Notes under the pieces: generated by a model | What the model was told of the DNA's origin: nothing | Databases searched by the model: none | Seen by the model: only the letters and a program-made list of their open reading frames with translations | Part shown: positions 8,605 through 17,388 of the stretch, piece by piece | Position numbering within the stretch: position 1 is the first letter of the stretch | Layout: every line of letters begins with the position of its first letter | Made by a program: the position numbers and the translations under genes | Assembly (NCBI GenBank): GCA_009929265.1 | Contig: SAAU01000005.1 | Span: 51,898 to 115,897 of the forward strand | DNA: 64,000 bases | From: Alphaproteobacteria bacterium | GTDB taxonomy: Bacteria; Pseudomonadota; Alphaproteobacteria; CASFRQ01; SAAU01 | Reading direction: 5' to 3'

Positions 8605-9850
8605 AACGTTTTTGTATGAAAAATTTATCGCGTTAAGATATTTGCGCTCAAAACGAAGAGAGGGCTTTGTTTCGGTTATTGCGGGCTTTTCCTTTTTGGG
8701 TATTATGTTGGGGGTGGCAACACTGATTATTGTCACCTCTGTCATGAATGGCTTTCAAGAGGAATTGTTCTCTCGTATGATTGGAATCAATAGCCCTGTC
8801 TTGGTTTATCCTGCCTCGGGACATTTGATTTCAAATTATCAGCAAAAGATAAAAATAATTAAGGAAAATAAAGACGTCAGTACGGTTATTCCCTTGATTG
8901 AAGGGCAAGTGATGATTACAAACGGGCAAGCGTCAAATGGGGCACTGGTTCGGGGAATTTCGCCTTCTGATTTTCAAAAGAAAAAAGTTCTTTTCGAAAA
9001 ATATATGGGCGGCGAAATGTCTTCCTTTAAGGGGGACGAGATTATCGTTGGCTATCGCTTGGCGCAAAAAATGCGTGTGAGCGAAGGCGATAATTTGACC
9101 TTAATTTCTCCACAAGGAAACCGAACGGCCTTTGGAATGATTCCACGCTTTAAGAGCTATCGCGTTTTAGGGACGTTTGATTCGGGGATGTATGAATATG
9201 ATTCAAATTTTGTTTTTATGCCCTTTAAGCAAGCCCAATCCTTTTTTATGTATCAGGAAAAAGAGGCCTCTCAATTAGAAGTGGGTCTGTTTGATTTATC
9301 TAAATTGGATGAGACACTTTATCGCCTATCATCTGCCCTTTCAAAAGAGGTTCGGGTCTATGATTTTAAGCGATCAAATGCGGCTTTTTTCAATGCAGTT
9401 GAGGTTGAAAAAAATGTAATGTTTTTGATTTTAACACTGATTATTATTGTGGCGGCTTTCAATATGATTTCAGGGCTTGTGATGATGGTTAAAGATAAAA
9501 ATAAAGACATTGCCATTTTGCGCACGATGGGTGCCTCCAAAGGATCTGTTATGCGTATCTTTTTAATGGATGGCTTTATGGTCGGGTTCTGGGGAACGTT
9601 TTTCGGGACGACCTTAGGCTTGCTTTTCTGCCATTATATCGAGCATATCAGACGCTTTATTGGATATTTGGCGGGACGAGATTTATTTTCGGCCGAAATT
9701 TATTTCCTTTCAAAGCTTCCTGCAAAAGTGGATAGTCTTGAAGTTATTTTAATTGTGTCGATGGCCTTAGGGTTATCTTTCCTTGCGACGCTTTATCCAT
9801 CGTGGAGGGCAAGTAAAATCGACCCTGTGGAGGCGTTGCGGTATGAGTAA
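8588..9850 (+). CDS. lolC: Lipoprotein-releasing ABC transporter permease LolC/LolE
   Basis: A 420-residue inner-membrane permease of the LolCDE system, which extracts lipoproteins and hands them to LolA. The N-terminal ALRYLRSKRREGFVS and the FLGIMLGVATLIIVTSVMNG segment are typical. A large periplasmic domain follows, then three C-terminal membrane helices ending YPSWRASKIDPVEALRYE, the FtsX-type signature. Alphaproteobacteria usually encode one such permease acting as a homodimer. The gene overlaps proS upstream and lolD downstream (8 bases), so the three are translated as a unit. Confidence 0.94.
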   Translation: MHALIKTFLYEKFIALRYLRSKRREGFVSVIAGFSFLGIMLGVATLIIVTSVMNGFQEELFSRMIGINSPVLVYPASGHLISNYQQKIKIIKENKDVSTVIPLIEGQVMITNGQASNGALVRGISPSDFQKKKVLFEKYMGGEMSSFKGDEIIVGYRLAQKMRVSEGDNLTLISPQGNRTAFGMIPRFKSYRVLGTFDSGMYEYDSNFVFMPFKQAQSFFMYQEKEASQLEVGLFDLSKLDETLYRLSSALSKEVRVYDFKRSNAAFFNAVEVEKNVMFLILTLIIIVAAFNMISGLVMMVKDKNKDIAILRTMGASKGSVMRIFLMDGFMVGFWGTFFGTTLGLLFCHYIEHIRRFIGYLAGRDLFSAEIYFLSKLPAKVDSLEVILIVSMALGLSFLATLYPSWRASKIDPVEALRYE

Positions 9851-10523
9851 TTCTATTTTACGCTTGGAACATATTTTTCATTCTTTTGGAACGAAAAAGA
9901 AGCCTATTTTGGTCTTGAATGATGTTAATTTTTCCATTTCAGAAGGGCAAATTGTGGCTTTGCAAGGGCCTTCGGGTTCTGGAAAATCAACTTTGCTTCA
10001 AATTGCAGGCCTGCTTGAGGCGCCAAAAGGGGGACGCATCTTTTTTCAAGATAAAGAATGCACCACAATGAAGGACAAGCAACGTACCCTTTTTCGTCGG
10101 GAATATTTGGGCTTTGTCTATCAACGGCATTTGTTGTTGAATGAATTTTCGGCGTTGGAAAATGTTATGGTTCCCCTGAAAATTGCCCTTAAAGATAAAA
10201 AAGAGCAAAAGGAAAGGGCCGAATTCTTTTTGGAAAAATTGGGATTGAAAGACAGAATGCTTCATCGCCCTGCTGAATTATCAGGGGGGGAAGCTCAACG
10301 GGTCGCTATTGCCCGCGCGCTGGTTCATTCGCCAAAGCTTTTACTGGCCGATGAGCCGACAGGAAATTTGGATCCCAAAACCTCTGAAGAAGTGTTTGAA
10401 AGCTTGCTTGAAATTGTAAAGGAAACGCATTTGGCAGCCTTTATTGCAACGCATAATCCTGTGCTTGCCGAAAAAATGGATAGGAAAGTTTTAATGGGAT
10501 CGGGCGTTTTAATTGAAGCTTAA
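9843..10523 (+). CDS. lolD: Lipoprotein-releasing ABC transporter ATPase LolD
   Basis: A 226-residue ABC ATPase energising LolCE. Walker A is GPSGSGKST, the signature motif is LSGGEAQRVAIARAL, and Walker B runs LLLADEPTGNLD, with GNLD typical of the MacB/LolD subfamily. The ATG at 9843 overlaps the last eight bases of lolC; a longer frame back to 9783 lies inside lolC and is less likely. dnaE starts 57 bases downstream. Confidence 0.95.
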   Translation: MSNSILRLEHIFHSFGTKKKPILVLNDVNFSISEGQIVALQGPSGSGKSTLLQIAGLLEAPKGGRIFFQDKECTTMKDKQRTLFRREYLGFVYQRHLLLNEFSALENVMVPLKIALKDKKEQKERAEFFLEKLGLKDRMLHRPAELSGGEAQRVAIARALVHSPKLLLADEPTGNLDPKTSEEVFESLLEIVKETHLAAFIATHNPVLAEKMDRKVLMGSGVLIEA

Positions 10524-10580
10524 AGAACGCTTTTGATGAAATTAGGTTAAGAAATTAGAGTTAAGGAAGTTTTTAAAGTC

Positions 10581-13500
10581 ATGACACCGTCTTTTATACA
10601 TCTTCGTGTTCATACGCAATACTCTCTTTTAGAGGGGGCTTTGAAAGTTGAAAAGCTTATCCCTCTTTGCGTGAAGGAGAATATGCCAGCTGTTGCCATG
10701 ACCGATACGAATAATATGTATGGGATTATGAACTTTTCAAAAACGTGTGAAGGGGCGGGAGTTCAACCTATTTTAGGGACGCAACTTCTTTTGAAAAGAG
10801 AGCCTGAGGACGGAAATGCCTTAACGCTAAAGGAAGATATTGCCCCTGTTTTTGATAAAATTGTTTTGCTGGTTCAAAATGAAGTGGGCTATCAAAATAT
10901 CCTAAAAATTTTCAATCGCTTTTATTTGGCAGAGGGTAAAGAAATCACCCCTCACACCACTTTGGAAGAGCTTGAAGAATACCAAAACGGCCTGATTTTA
11001 CTTTCAGGCGGGGTAGAAGGGCCGATTGGACATTACCTTTTAGATGGAAAAACCCAAAAGGCAGATGAGATAACACAGCGTCTTCAAAAAATGTTCCCCA
11101 ATCGCTTTTATATGGAACTTCAACGCCATGGAATGGATACAGAAATTGAAACAGAGGGAAAGTTTTTAGAGCTTTCTTCCAAATATGACATTCCCCTTGT
11201 GGCGACAAATGAAGTCTTCTTTGAAAATGAGGAAATGTTTGAGGCGCAAGATGCCTTAATTTGTATTGCCGAAAAAACCTATGTGGATGAGGAAAAACGT
11301 CGTCATTTAACACCAGAGCATTACTTTAAGACAGCAGATGAAATGTGTGAGCTGTTTAAGGATTTGCCAGAGGCGCTTCAAAACACGGTTGAAATTGCAA
11401 AAAGATGTGCGTTTGATGTTGGGAAACGTTCTCCTGCTTTACCAAACTTTGATTGTAAGGGGAAAAGTGAACGGGAAATGTTGCTTCAAAAAACCTATGA
11501 AGGCTTTGAAGAAAAGATGAAAGACCGCTCAAAAGAGGAAAAAGAACGCTATAAAGAACGTCTTGAAGAAGAGCTTAAAATCATTACGCAAATGGGGTTT
11601 GAGGGCTACTTTTTAATTGTTGCAGATTTTATTCAATGGTCGAAAAAACACGGGATTCCTGTGGGACCTGGACGGGGTTCTGGTGCGGGCTCTGTTGTGG
11701 CGTGGTCACTGACGATTACGGATATTGATCCGCTTCGATTTAACTTGCTTTTTGAACGATTTTTGAATCCAGAACGGGTAAATATGCCTGATTTTGATGT
11801 CGATTTTTGTCAGGAAAGACGAGAAGAGACCATTAAATATGTTCAAGAAAAATATGGCTTTGATCATGTGGCACAAATCATTACTTTTGGAAAGCTTCAA
11901 GCCAAAGCGGTAATTCGAGATGTGGGGCGTGTGCTTCAAATTCCTTATCCTGTGGTGGATAGGCTTTCTAAAATGGTGCCGACGGGCTTAAATAATGGCC
12001 ATCCCTATACGTTGAAAGACGCGTTGGAGTTGGAGCCAGAGTTTGAAGTTGAATGCGATAAAGATCCCGAAATTAAACACCTTTTGGAAATTGCCTTAAA
12101 GTTAGAAGGGCTTTACAGAAATACCTCAACCCATGCGGCGGGGGTGGTTATCGGGAATAAGCCTTTAGATGAGATTTTGCCGATTTACAAAGATACCTCA
12201 TCTGATATGCCTGTCACGCAATTTGATATGAAATTTGTGGAAGATTCAAGCTTGATTAAGTTTGACTTTTTGGGTCTTAAAACCCTAACGGTTTTGAAAA
12301 AAGCGGTGGATTTAATTGCCCTTCGCGGAATTGAAGTCAATCTTTCTGAGCTTCCAATTGACGATAAAGAAACCTATCAGTTGTTGTCAAATGCCGAAAC
12401 AACCGGGGTGTTTCAACTTGAAAGTTCTGGAATTAAAAAAGTTTTACGCGATTTAGAGCCTGATAAAATGGAAGATCTTATCGCTATTGTGTCGTTGTAT
12501 CGTCCAGGGCCTATGGATAATATCCCAAGCTACATCAACAGAAAGCATGGCAAGGAAGAACCTGACTACCTCAATCCAATGTTGGAAGATATCTTAAAAG
12601 AAACTTACGGCATTATGATTTATCAAGAGCAAGTGATGCAGATTGCGCAGGTTTTGGCGGGATACTCTTTAGGGGGTGCGGATTTACTTCGTCGAGCAAT
12701 GGGCAAGAAAAAGCTTGAAATTATGAAAGAGCAACGGGTGCTGTTCGTTGAAGGGGCGAAAAAGAAGGGCGTTTCTGAAGAAAATTCTTCTATGATTTTT
12801 GATCAGATGGAAAAATTTGCAAGTTATGGATTTAACAAATCTCATGCAGCAGCTTATGCCTTGATTGCCTATCAAACGGCATATTTAAAAGCGCATTATC
12901 CTGTTGAATTTATGGCCGCAACGATGACTCTTGATTCGCAAAATACAGATAAATTGGGCTTTTTTAAGCAAGAAGTCCTTTCTATGGGAATTGAGGTTTT
13001 AACCCCTGATGTCAATAAGTCAGACGTCTTTTTCACAGTTGAAAATGGGGCCATACGATATGCTTTGTCCGCCCTTAAAAACGTGGGCGAAGGGGCGATG
13101 GAAAAATTGGTTCAAGAGCGTCAAGAAAACGGGCCATTTACCTCGCTGACAGACTTTTTCTCACGGGTAGATTTAACGGTTTTAAATAAACGCTGTATGG
13201 AAAGCTTGATTAAGGCAGGCGCGTTTGATGAACTTTATCCTAACAGGGCAGAAATTCTAAACAATTTAGAGAAATTGACCGAAACGGCAGCTTCTGTTCA
13301 AGCCCAAAAGAAAAGCTCTCAATTCTCCTTGTTTTCAGAAGAAACCCCCTTAAAGGAATTCAAATTAGAAAAAACACCTGCTTGGCAACATTTGGTTAAG
13401 CTAAATAAAGAGGTGGAGGCTGTTGGCTTTTACCTATCGGCGCATCCGTTGGATAACTTTGTTTCTTCCTTTGAAAAGCTTCAAATTCGAACCTATAATG

Positions 13501-14009
13501 AGCTTCAAAAAACAGTTCGCTTAGATGGAGAAACCTTCACTCGAATAACGGGGATTGTTCAATCGGTTAAAGAAAAAATTTCCCAAAAATCAGGCAGAAA
13601 GTTTGCCTTTGTTTCAGCTTCTGACACAACAGCGGCCTATGAAATGGTTTGTTTTTCAGATACGTATTTACAATCAAAGGAAATGCTAAATTCTGGGGCG
13701 CCTTTGATTTTTAGTGTTCGCGCTGAGGCAGGCGAAGATACCGTTCGGATGATTTTACAATCGGTTAGTCTTTTGGAAGAAGCCATGATTCAAAAAGATC
13801 AGATTTTGATGGTTGATTTTTCCAAAAAAGAAGCTTTGCCGAAGATTAAAAAAGTTCTAAATTCCTACCAAGGAGGAGACGGTAAAATTATTCTTGTGAT
13901 AAAACAAGAAGAAGGTGGTGTTGAAATTTCATTAAAGTCGACGTATTCCATTTCGGCACAGTTAATTGCGGATTTAAATGAAATCCCAGAAATTACGAAC
14001 ATAAGATAA
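10581..14009 (+). CDS. dnaE: DNA polymerase III alpha subunit
   Basis: The replicative polymerase, 1142 residues, near the usual proteobacterial length. The N-terminal PHP domain begins HLRVHTQYSLLEGA. The catalytic palm shows GPGRGSGAGSVVAW and PDFDVDFCQERR, with the third acidic residue expected in the FDFLGLKTL segment. TYGIMIYQEQVMQIAQ and SYGFNKSHAAAYALIAYQTA are also diagnostic. The C-terminal third carries the helix-hairpin-helix, OB-fold and tau-binding regions. The separate proofreading subunit DnaQ is not in the window. The gene lies between lolD and a small membrane protein on the same strand. Confidence 0.97.
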   Translation: MTPSFIHLRVHTQYSLLEGALKVEKLIPLCVKENMPAVAMTDTNNMYGIMNFSKTCEGAGVQPILGTQLLLKREPEDGNALTLKEDIAPVFDKIVLLVQNEVGYQNILKIFNRFYLAEGKEITPHTTLEELEEYQNGLILLSGGVEGPIGHYLLDGKTQKADEITQRLQKMFPNRFYMELQRHGMDTEIETEGKFLELSSKYDIPLVATNEVFFENEEMFEAQDALICIAEKTYVDEEKRRHLTPEHYFKTADEMCELFKDLPEALQNTVEIAKRCAFDVGKRSPALPNFDCKGKSEREMLLQKTYEGFEEKMKDRSKEEKERYKERLEEELKIITQMGFEGYFLIVADFIQWSKKHGIPVGPGRGSGAGSVVAWSLTITDIDPLRFNLLFERFLNPERVNMPDFDVDFCQERREETIKYVQEKYGFDHVAQIITFGKLQAKAVIRDVGRVLQIPYPVVDRLSKMVPTGLNNGHPYTLKDALELEPEFEVECDKDPEIKHLLEIALKLEGLYRNTSTHAAGVVIGNKPLDEILPIYKDTSSDMPVTQFDMKFVEDSSLIKFDFLGLKTLTVLKKAVDLIALRGIEVNLSELPIDDKETYQLLSNAETTGVFQLESSGIKKVLRDLEPDKMEDLIAIVSLYRPGPMDNIPSYINRKHGKEEPDYLNPMLEDILKETYGIMIYQEQVMQIAQVLAGYSLGGADLLRRAMGKKKLEIMKEQRVLFVEGAKKKGVSEENSSMIFDQMEKFASYGFNKSHAAAYALIAYQTAYLKAHYPVEFMAATMTLDSQNTDKLGFFKQEVLSMGIEVLTPDVNKSDVFFTVENGAIRYALSALKNVGEGAMEKLVQERQENGPFTSLTDFFSRVDLTVLNKRCMESLIKAGAFDELYPNRAEILNNLEKLTETAASVQAQKKSSQFSLFSEETPLKEFKLEKTPAWQHLVKLNKEVEAVGFYLSAHPLDNFVSSFEKLQIRTYNELQKTVRLDGETFTRITGIVQSVKEKISQKSGRKFAFVSASDTTAAYEMVCFSDTYLQSKEMLNSGAPLIFSVRAEAGEDTVRMILQSVSLLEEAMIQKDQILMVDFSKKEALPKIKKVLNSYQGGDGKIILVIKQEEGGVEISLKSTYSISAQLIADLNEIPEITNIR

Positions 14010-14019
14010 AGGAAAAAAA

Positions 14020-14823
14020 ATGTTTAAAAAATTTATCAAAGAAACCTTAAGTGTTGTTTTTGTCCACCCAGTTCAGCTTTTAAAAGCGCTTTGGGTGTGG
14101 ATTGCTTTATATGGAGCGGTATCCTTTTTTCAAGGTAAATACGCTTTAATTCCAGAAGAAGGAATGCTTCTGCTTTCTGCCTTTTTGAAGGCTGTTTTGG
14201 GGGTGGCGTTGGCGCGTCTTATTCTCTTAAAGACAACAAAGTTGAGAGTTCCATTAAAGCTCGAGGAGCTGAATTACTTTTTCACATTTGTTATTTTAGG
14301 GCTGTTTCCTTTAGGGATTTTTCTTTGGGGGCTAACTCTTGTTTTCAACAGCCTTCCTTGTTTGATGTGTGGGAGATTGTCCTTTAATTGGCAACTTTGT
14401 GTTGAAGGGGGACTTCTTTCGGCTGTTCTTCTTTATATCTTTGTTCGAATTTCTGCCGCGATTCCAAGTGCGATTTACATTAAAGAAAGTGTTTTTCAAA
14501 ATATCAAAAAGGTTTGGAAAATTTCTGGAACATACAGATTTAGTTTGATTTTTTCCTTTTTGTTCTTTTTTGTTTTTTCCCTTCTTGTCAGTTTAGGCAT
14601 TGCAAGTTTATTCCTTATTCCTTACCGGAATGATGCGTTGACGATCCATCTCATTCAAAAGGCCTTTTTATTCTTTGATAACAGTTTTGATATTGTGTTT
14701 TCTATTACAATCCTTTCTTATTTGGCTGTTGTCTATCGGGCTTTTCAAGAGGTGTTGGGTAAAGAAATTCCAACAAAAGACGCTTTGAACATAGAAAAAG
14801 AAGAAGATAAAGAGGCAAAATAA
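14020..14823 (+). CDS. Hypothetical multi-pass membrane protein
   Basis: A 267-residue hydrophobic protein with about six predicted membrane segments and a charged C-terminal tail rich in Lys/Glu. I do not recognise the family. It starts ten bases after dnaE with an AAGGA ribosome binding site and ends two bases before glmM, so it is translated with them. The pair of cysteines in CLMCGRLSF lies in a loop. Position next to glmM hints at an envelope role, but nothing in the sequence proves it. Confidence 0.8.
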   Translation: MFKKFIKETLSVVFVHPVQLLKALWVWIALYGAVSFFQGKYALIPEEGMLLLSAFLKAVLGVALARLILLKTTKLRVPLKLEELNYFFTFVILGLFPLGIFLWGLTLVFNSLPCLMCGRLSFNWQLCVEGGLLSAVLLYIFVRISAAIPSAIYIKESVFQNIKKVWKISGTYRFSLIFSFLFFFVFSLLVSLGIASLFLIPYRNDALTIHLIQKAFLFFDNSFDIVFSITILSYLAVVYRAFQEVLGKEIPTKDALNIEKEEDKEAK

Positions 14824-14825
14824 AA

Positions 14826-16187
14826 ATGACAAAGTTTTTTGGAACGGATGGTATTCGGGCCGTCGCAGGGCAATATCCTTTGACACCAGAAATGATTATT
14901 AAGATTGCGCAATGCACCGCAAAAGTCTTAAAGCAAACAGGAAATCCTGTCGCCGTTATAGGAAAAGATACACGCCTTTCGGGGGATATGATTGAATCTG
15001 CTTTTACGGCTGGGCTTTTAAGTCAAGGGGTTCAAGTTCTTTCTATTGGGGTGATGCCGACGCCTGCTGTCTCAAGAGCAGTGCCGTTTTATAAAGCTGA
15101 TTTTGGGGTGATGATTTCGGCCTCCCACAATCCGTTTTACGACAATGGCATTAAGCTCTTTGGAAAGGACGGTTTGAAGCTTTCTGATGAAGTTCAAGAG
15201 ACTATCGAATCTTTGCTAGATAAACCGCTTGATTTGGCGTCCTCTAAAGAAATTGGAACCTCAAAAGAAGTGAGCTTTAAAAAAGACTATCTCAATTTCC
15301 TTCAAAAAATATTAAGCAAAGAAAGCTTGCCTTTGCAAGGCCTTTCCCTCGTTGTGGATACAGCAAACGGGGTTCAAAGCTTTATTGCCCCTGATTTTTT
15401 AAGAAGCTTAGGGGCTAATGTGGTTGAGATGAATACTGCTCCTGATGGAATAAATATCAATGAAGGGTGCGGGGCGGTTCATCCGGAAGCTCTGTGTGAA
15501 AAAGTTATTGAGACAAAAGCAGATTTAGGGCTTTGTTTTGATGGAGATGCCGATAGGTTGATTGTCTCTGATGAAAAGGGACATGTAGTTGATGGAGATG
15601 AGCTGATTGCTGTTTTGGCAGATTTGCTTTCTAAGGAAAAACCCGTTCAAGCTGTCGTCACAACTGTAATGAGCAATATGGGTCTTGAAAAATATTTTAA
15701 GCAAAAAGGCATTTCTTACTTTCGTTCCAATGTGGGCGATAGGTATGTTATGGAAAAAATGAAAGAAGAGAGGGCTCCTTTGGGGGGCGAATCTTCTGGA
15801 CATTTAATCTTGACAGATTACACGTTGACGGGTGATGGATTTGTTGCGGCCCTTATGATATGCCAAGGGTTGATTGCCTTTTTGCAAAAAAATAGAGAGA
15901 AAAAGGCAAGCGATTTTTTGAATGTCTTTGCCCCGTATCCACAACGTCTTGAAAATGTGCGTTTTGAAAATAAAGAGAAAGTTCAAACGTTGCTTTCAAG
16001 CCCTAAAATGCAAGCGTTAAAGCAAAAAGTAGAGCAAGATTTGGCTGACAAAGGGCGTTTACTTTTAAGGGCTTCGGGGACTGAACCGCTTATTCGCGTG
16101 ATGATTGAAGCAGAAGAAAAAGCTCTTTTAGATAAAGAAATGAGCGTGATGTTAGAGGCTATTCAAACGATGAAAAATGAAGCATAA
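14826..16187 (+). CDS. glmM: Phosphoglucosamine mutase
   Basis: A 453-residue enzyme interconverting glucosamine-6-phosphate and glucosamine-1-phosphate, feeding UDP-GlcNAc for peptidoglycan and lipid A. It starts KFFGTDGIRAVAG. The phosphoserine loop is ISASHNPFYDNGIK, the metal loop FDGDADRLI and the phosphate-binding loop RASGTEPLIRVM, all intact and at usual positions. It is the last gene of the run that starts at proS. The later lipid A genes depend on its product. Confidence 0.96.
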   Translation: MTKFFGTDGIRAVAGQYPLTPEMIIKIAQCTAKVLKQTGNPVAVIGKDTRLSGDMIESAFTAGLLSQGVQVLSIGVMPTPAVSRAVPFYKADFGVMISASHNPFYDNGIKLFGKDGLKLSDEVQETIESLLDKPLDLASSKEIGTSKEVSFKKDYLNFLQKILSKESLPLQGLSLVVDTANGVQSFIAPDFLRSLGANVVEMNTAPDGININEGCGAVHPEALCEKVIETKADLGLCFDGDADRLIVSDEKGHVVDGDELIAVLADLLSKEKPVQAVVTTVMSNMGLEKYFKQKGISYFRSNVGDRYVMEKMKEERAPLGGESSGHLILTDYTLTGDGFVAALMICQGLIAFLQKNREKKASDFLNVFAPYPQRLENVRFENKEKVQTLLSSPKMQALKQKVEQDLADKGRLLLRASGTEPLIRVMIEAEEKALLDKEMSVMLEAIQTMKNEA

Positions 16188-16284
16188 AAAGAGCAGAGGA
16201 AGGCTTTTTTTAAGGCGTTTTTGAAAAAGGTTTTTCTTCTTTCAAATGAGCTTCTTAAAGATAGAAAAATCTGTTAAAAAAGAC

Positions 16285-16313
16285 TTGCATTTTAGAAAAA
16301 TATCCGTTAATAT
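16285..16313 (+). promoter_or_regulatory. Strong sigma-70 promoter of the rpsB operon
   Basis: TTGCAT (16285-16290), exactly 17 bases, then TAATAT (16308-16313). A C-rich discriminator (CCCCCTCG) follows directly, a feature of stringently controlled ribosomal promoters. It lies 128 bases before rpsB in the longest gap of this region. Confidence 0.75.
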
Positions 16314-16314
16314 C

Positions 16315-16339
16315 CCCCTCGTATTACACATGCGAGGGG
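16315..16339 (+). promoter_or_regulatory. Inverted repeat over the rpsB transcription start
   Basis: CCCCTCG (16315-16321) and CGAGGGG (16333-16339) flank an 11-base spacer. The expected transcription start, about seven bases past the -10, is near 16320, so the left arm is mostly not transcribed. This suggests a DNA-level site, or simply the discriminator with a chance partner. A T-rich run follows. Confidence 0.4.
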
Positions 16340-16373
16340 ATACGCTTTTTTGTTTTTTAAGCATTAAATCGTT

Positions 16374-16420
16374 CCGGTTCCGCTTTTTTGCGGACGAAGC
16401 CCTTGCAGAGGTTTAACCGG
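16374..16420 (+). promoter_or_regulatory. Structured rpsB leader
   Basis: CCGGTT (16374-16379) can pair with AACCGG (16415-16420), enclosing a small hairpin (CCGC at 16380-16383 with GCGG at 16390-16393, T6 loop). The structure ends 20 bases before the rpsB ATG, just before the AGAAAGGA ribosome binding site. rpsB leaders in other proteobacteria bind S2 for feedback control; that role here is inferred from position and fold. Confidence 0.45.
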
Positions 16421-16440
16421 AGAAGAAAGGATTTATTATA

Positions 16441-17316
16441 ATGTCACTCCCAAAATTTACTATGCGTCAACTTATTGAATCTGGCGTCCACTTTGGTCAC
16501 ACAACACGTCGTTGGAATCCAAAGATGAAAAAATATATCTATGGCAAACGTGAAGGTGTTCATATCATCGATTTGGCTCAAACAGCTCCTATGCTTCAAG
16601 AAGCTCTTGAAGTTGTTAAAGAAGTTGCAGCTAAAGGCGGACGGATTTTATTCGTCGGCACGAAAAAACAAGCTCAAGAACCTGTGAAAGAAGCAGCTCT
16701 TCGTTGTGGTCAATACTATGTAAACCACCGTTGGCTTGGTGGTATGATGACAAACTGGAAAACAATTTCCACATCTATCAAAAGATTAAAAGAAATCAAT
16801 GCTAAAGAAGAAAAAGGCGAATTTGAAGCTTTAACAAAGAAAGAACGCCTTAACATTTCTCGCGAAAGAGAAAAATTGTTCAATTCTTTAGGTGGAATTC
16901 AAGATATGAATGGTCACCCAGACTTGGTCTTCGTGATTGATACATTAAAAGAAGCTTTGGCTATTAACGAATCTGTATGTCTTGGAATTCCTGTGATTGG
17001 TATTTGTGATACAAACTCTGATCCAGATAAAATTGCGTATAAAATTCCTGGAAATGATGATGCTATCCGCGCTATCAATCTTTACTGCGATTTAATCAGT
17101 TCTGCTGTTTTAGATGGAATTGAAGAAGAAATGCGTAAAGCTGGGGTTGATGTTGGGGCAAAAGAAACTGTTTCTGTTAAAGTAGAGGCTGAAGAAGTTT
17201 CTGCAGACGAAGATGTCAAAGAAGAAGCTGACGAAGAAACAAAAAAAGAGGCTCCTAAAACAACGAAAAAAGTTGTTAAAAAAACAGTAAAAAAGACAGT
17301 AAAAAAAGAAGCTTAA
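16441..17316 (+). CDS. rpsB: 30S ribosomal protein S2
   Basis: S2 (291 residues) starts [20 protein letters not shown] and has [10 protein letters not shown] and [13 protein letters not shown], all diagnostic. It binds late to the 30S body and recruits S1. Beyond the normal core (to about residue 235) there is a tail of about 55 residues, acidic first and then a Lys/Thr/Val repeat ([10 protein letters not shown]). Codon choice is more biased than in neighbouring genes, as expected for high expression. A hairpin terminator or attenuator separates it from tsf. Confidence 0.97.
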   Translation: MSLPKFTMRQLIESGVHFGHTTRRWNPKMKKYIYGKREGVHIIDLAQTAPMLQEALEVVKEVAAKGGRILFVGTKKQAQEPVKEAALRCGQYYVNHRWLGGMMTNWKTISTSIKRLKEINAKEEKGEFEALTKKERLNISREREKLFNSLGGIQDMNGHPDLVFVIDTLKEALAINESVCLGIPVIGICDTNSDPDKIAYKIPGNDDAIRAINLYCDLISSAVLDGIEEEMRKAGVDVGAKETVSVKVEAEEVSADEDVKEEADEETKKEAPKTTKKVVKKTVKKTVKKEA

Positions 17317-17334
17317 GCTTTTGAAATGAACTCT

Positions 17335-17359
17335 AGGGCGGTTCTTTCCCGCCCTTTTT
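17335..17359 (+). terminator. Intrinsic terminator/attenuator between rpsB and tsf
   Basis: AGGGCGG (17335-17341) pairs perfectly with CCGCCCT (17349-17355) and is followed by TTTTT. It is the most GC-rich stem in the region and probably lowers transcription into tsf, as at the E. coli rpsB-tsf junction. Confidence 0.75.
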
Positions 17360-17388
17360 AACAATAACAAAAGATAGGGAATAAAAAT

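Noticed and set aside
16315..16345. rho-independent terminator or attenuator just after the rpsB promoter
   Set aside because: The left arm of the stem lies before or at the expected transcription start, so the RNA could not form it.
16188..16440. tRNA or small RNA gene before rpsB
   Set aside because: No cloverleaf or tRNA landmarks; the promoter and leader of rpsB account for the segment.
17335..17359. Riboswitch before tsf
   Set aside because: A single short GC stem with a T run is a terminator; there is no aptamer-sized structure in the 72-base gap.
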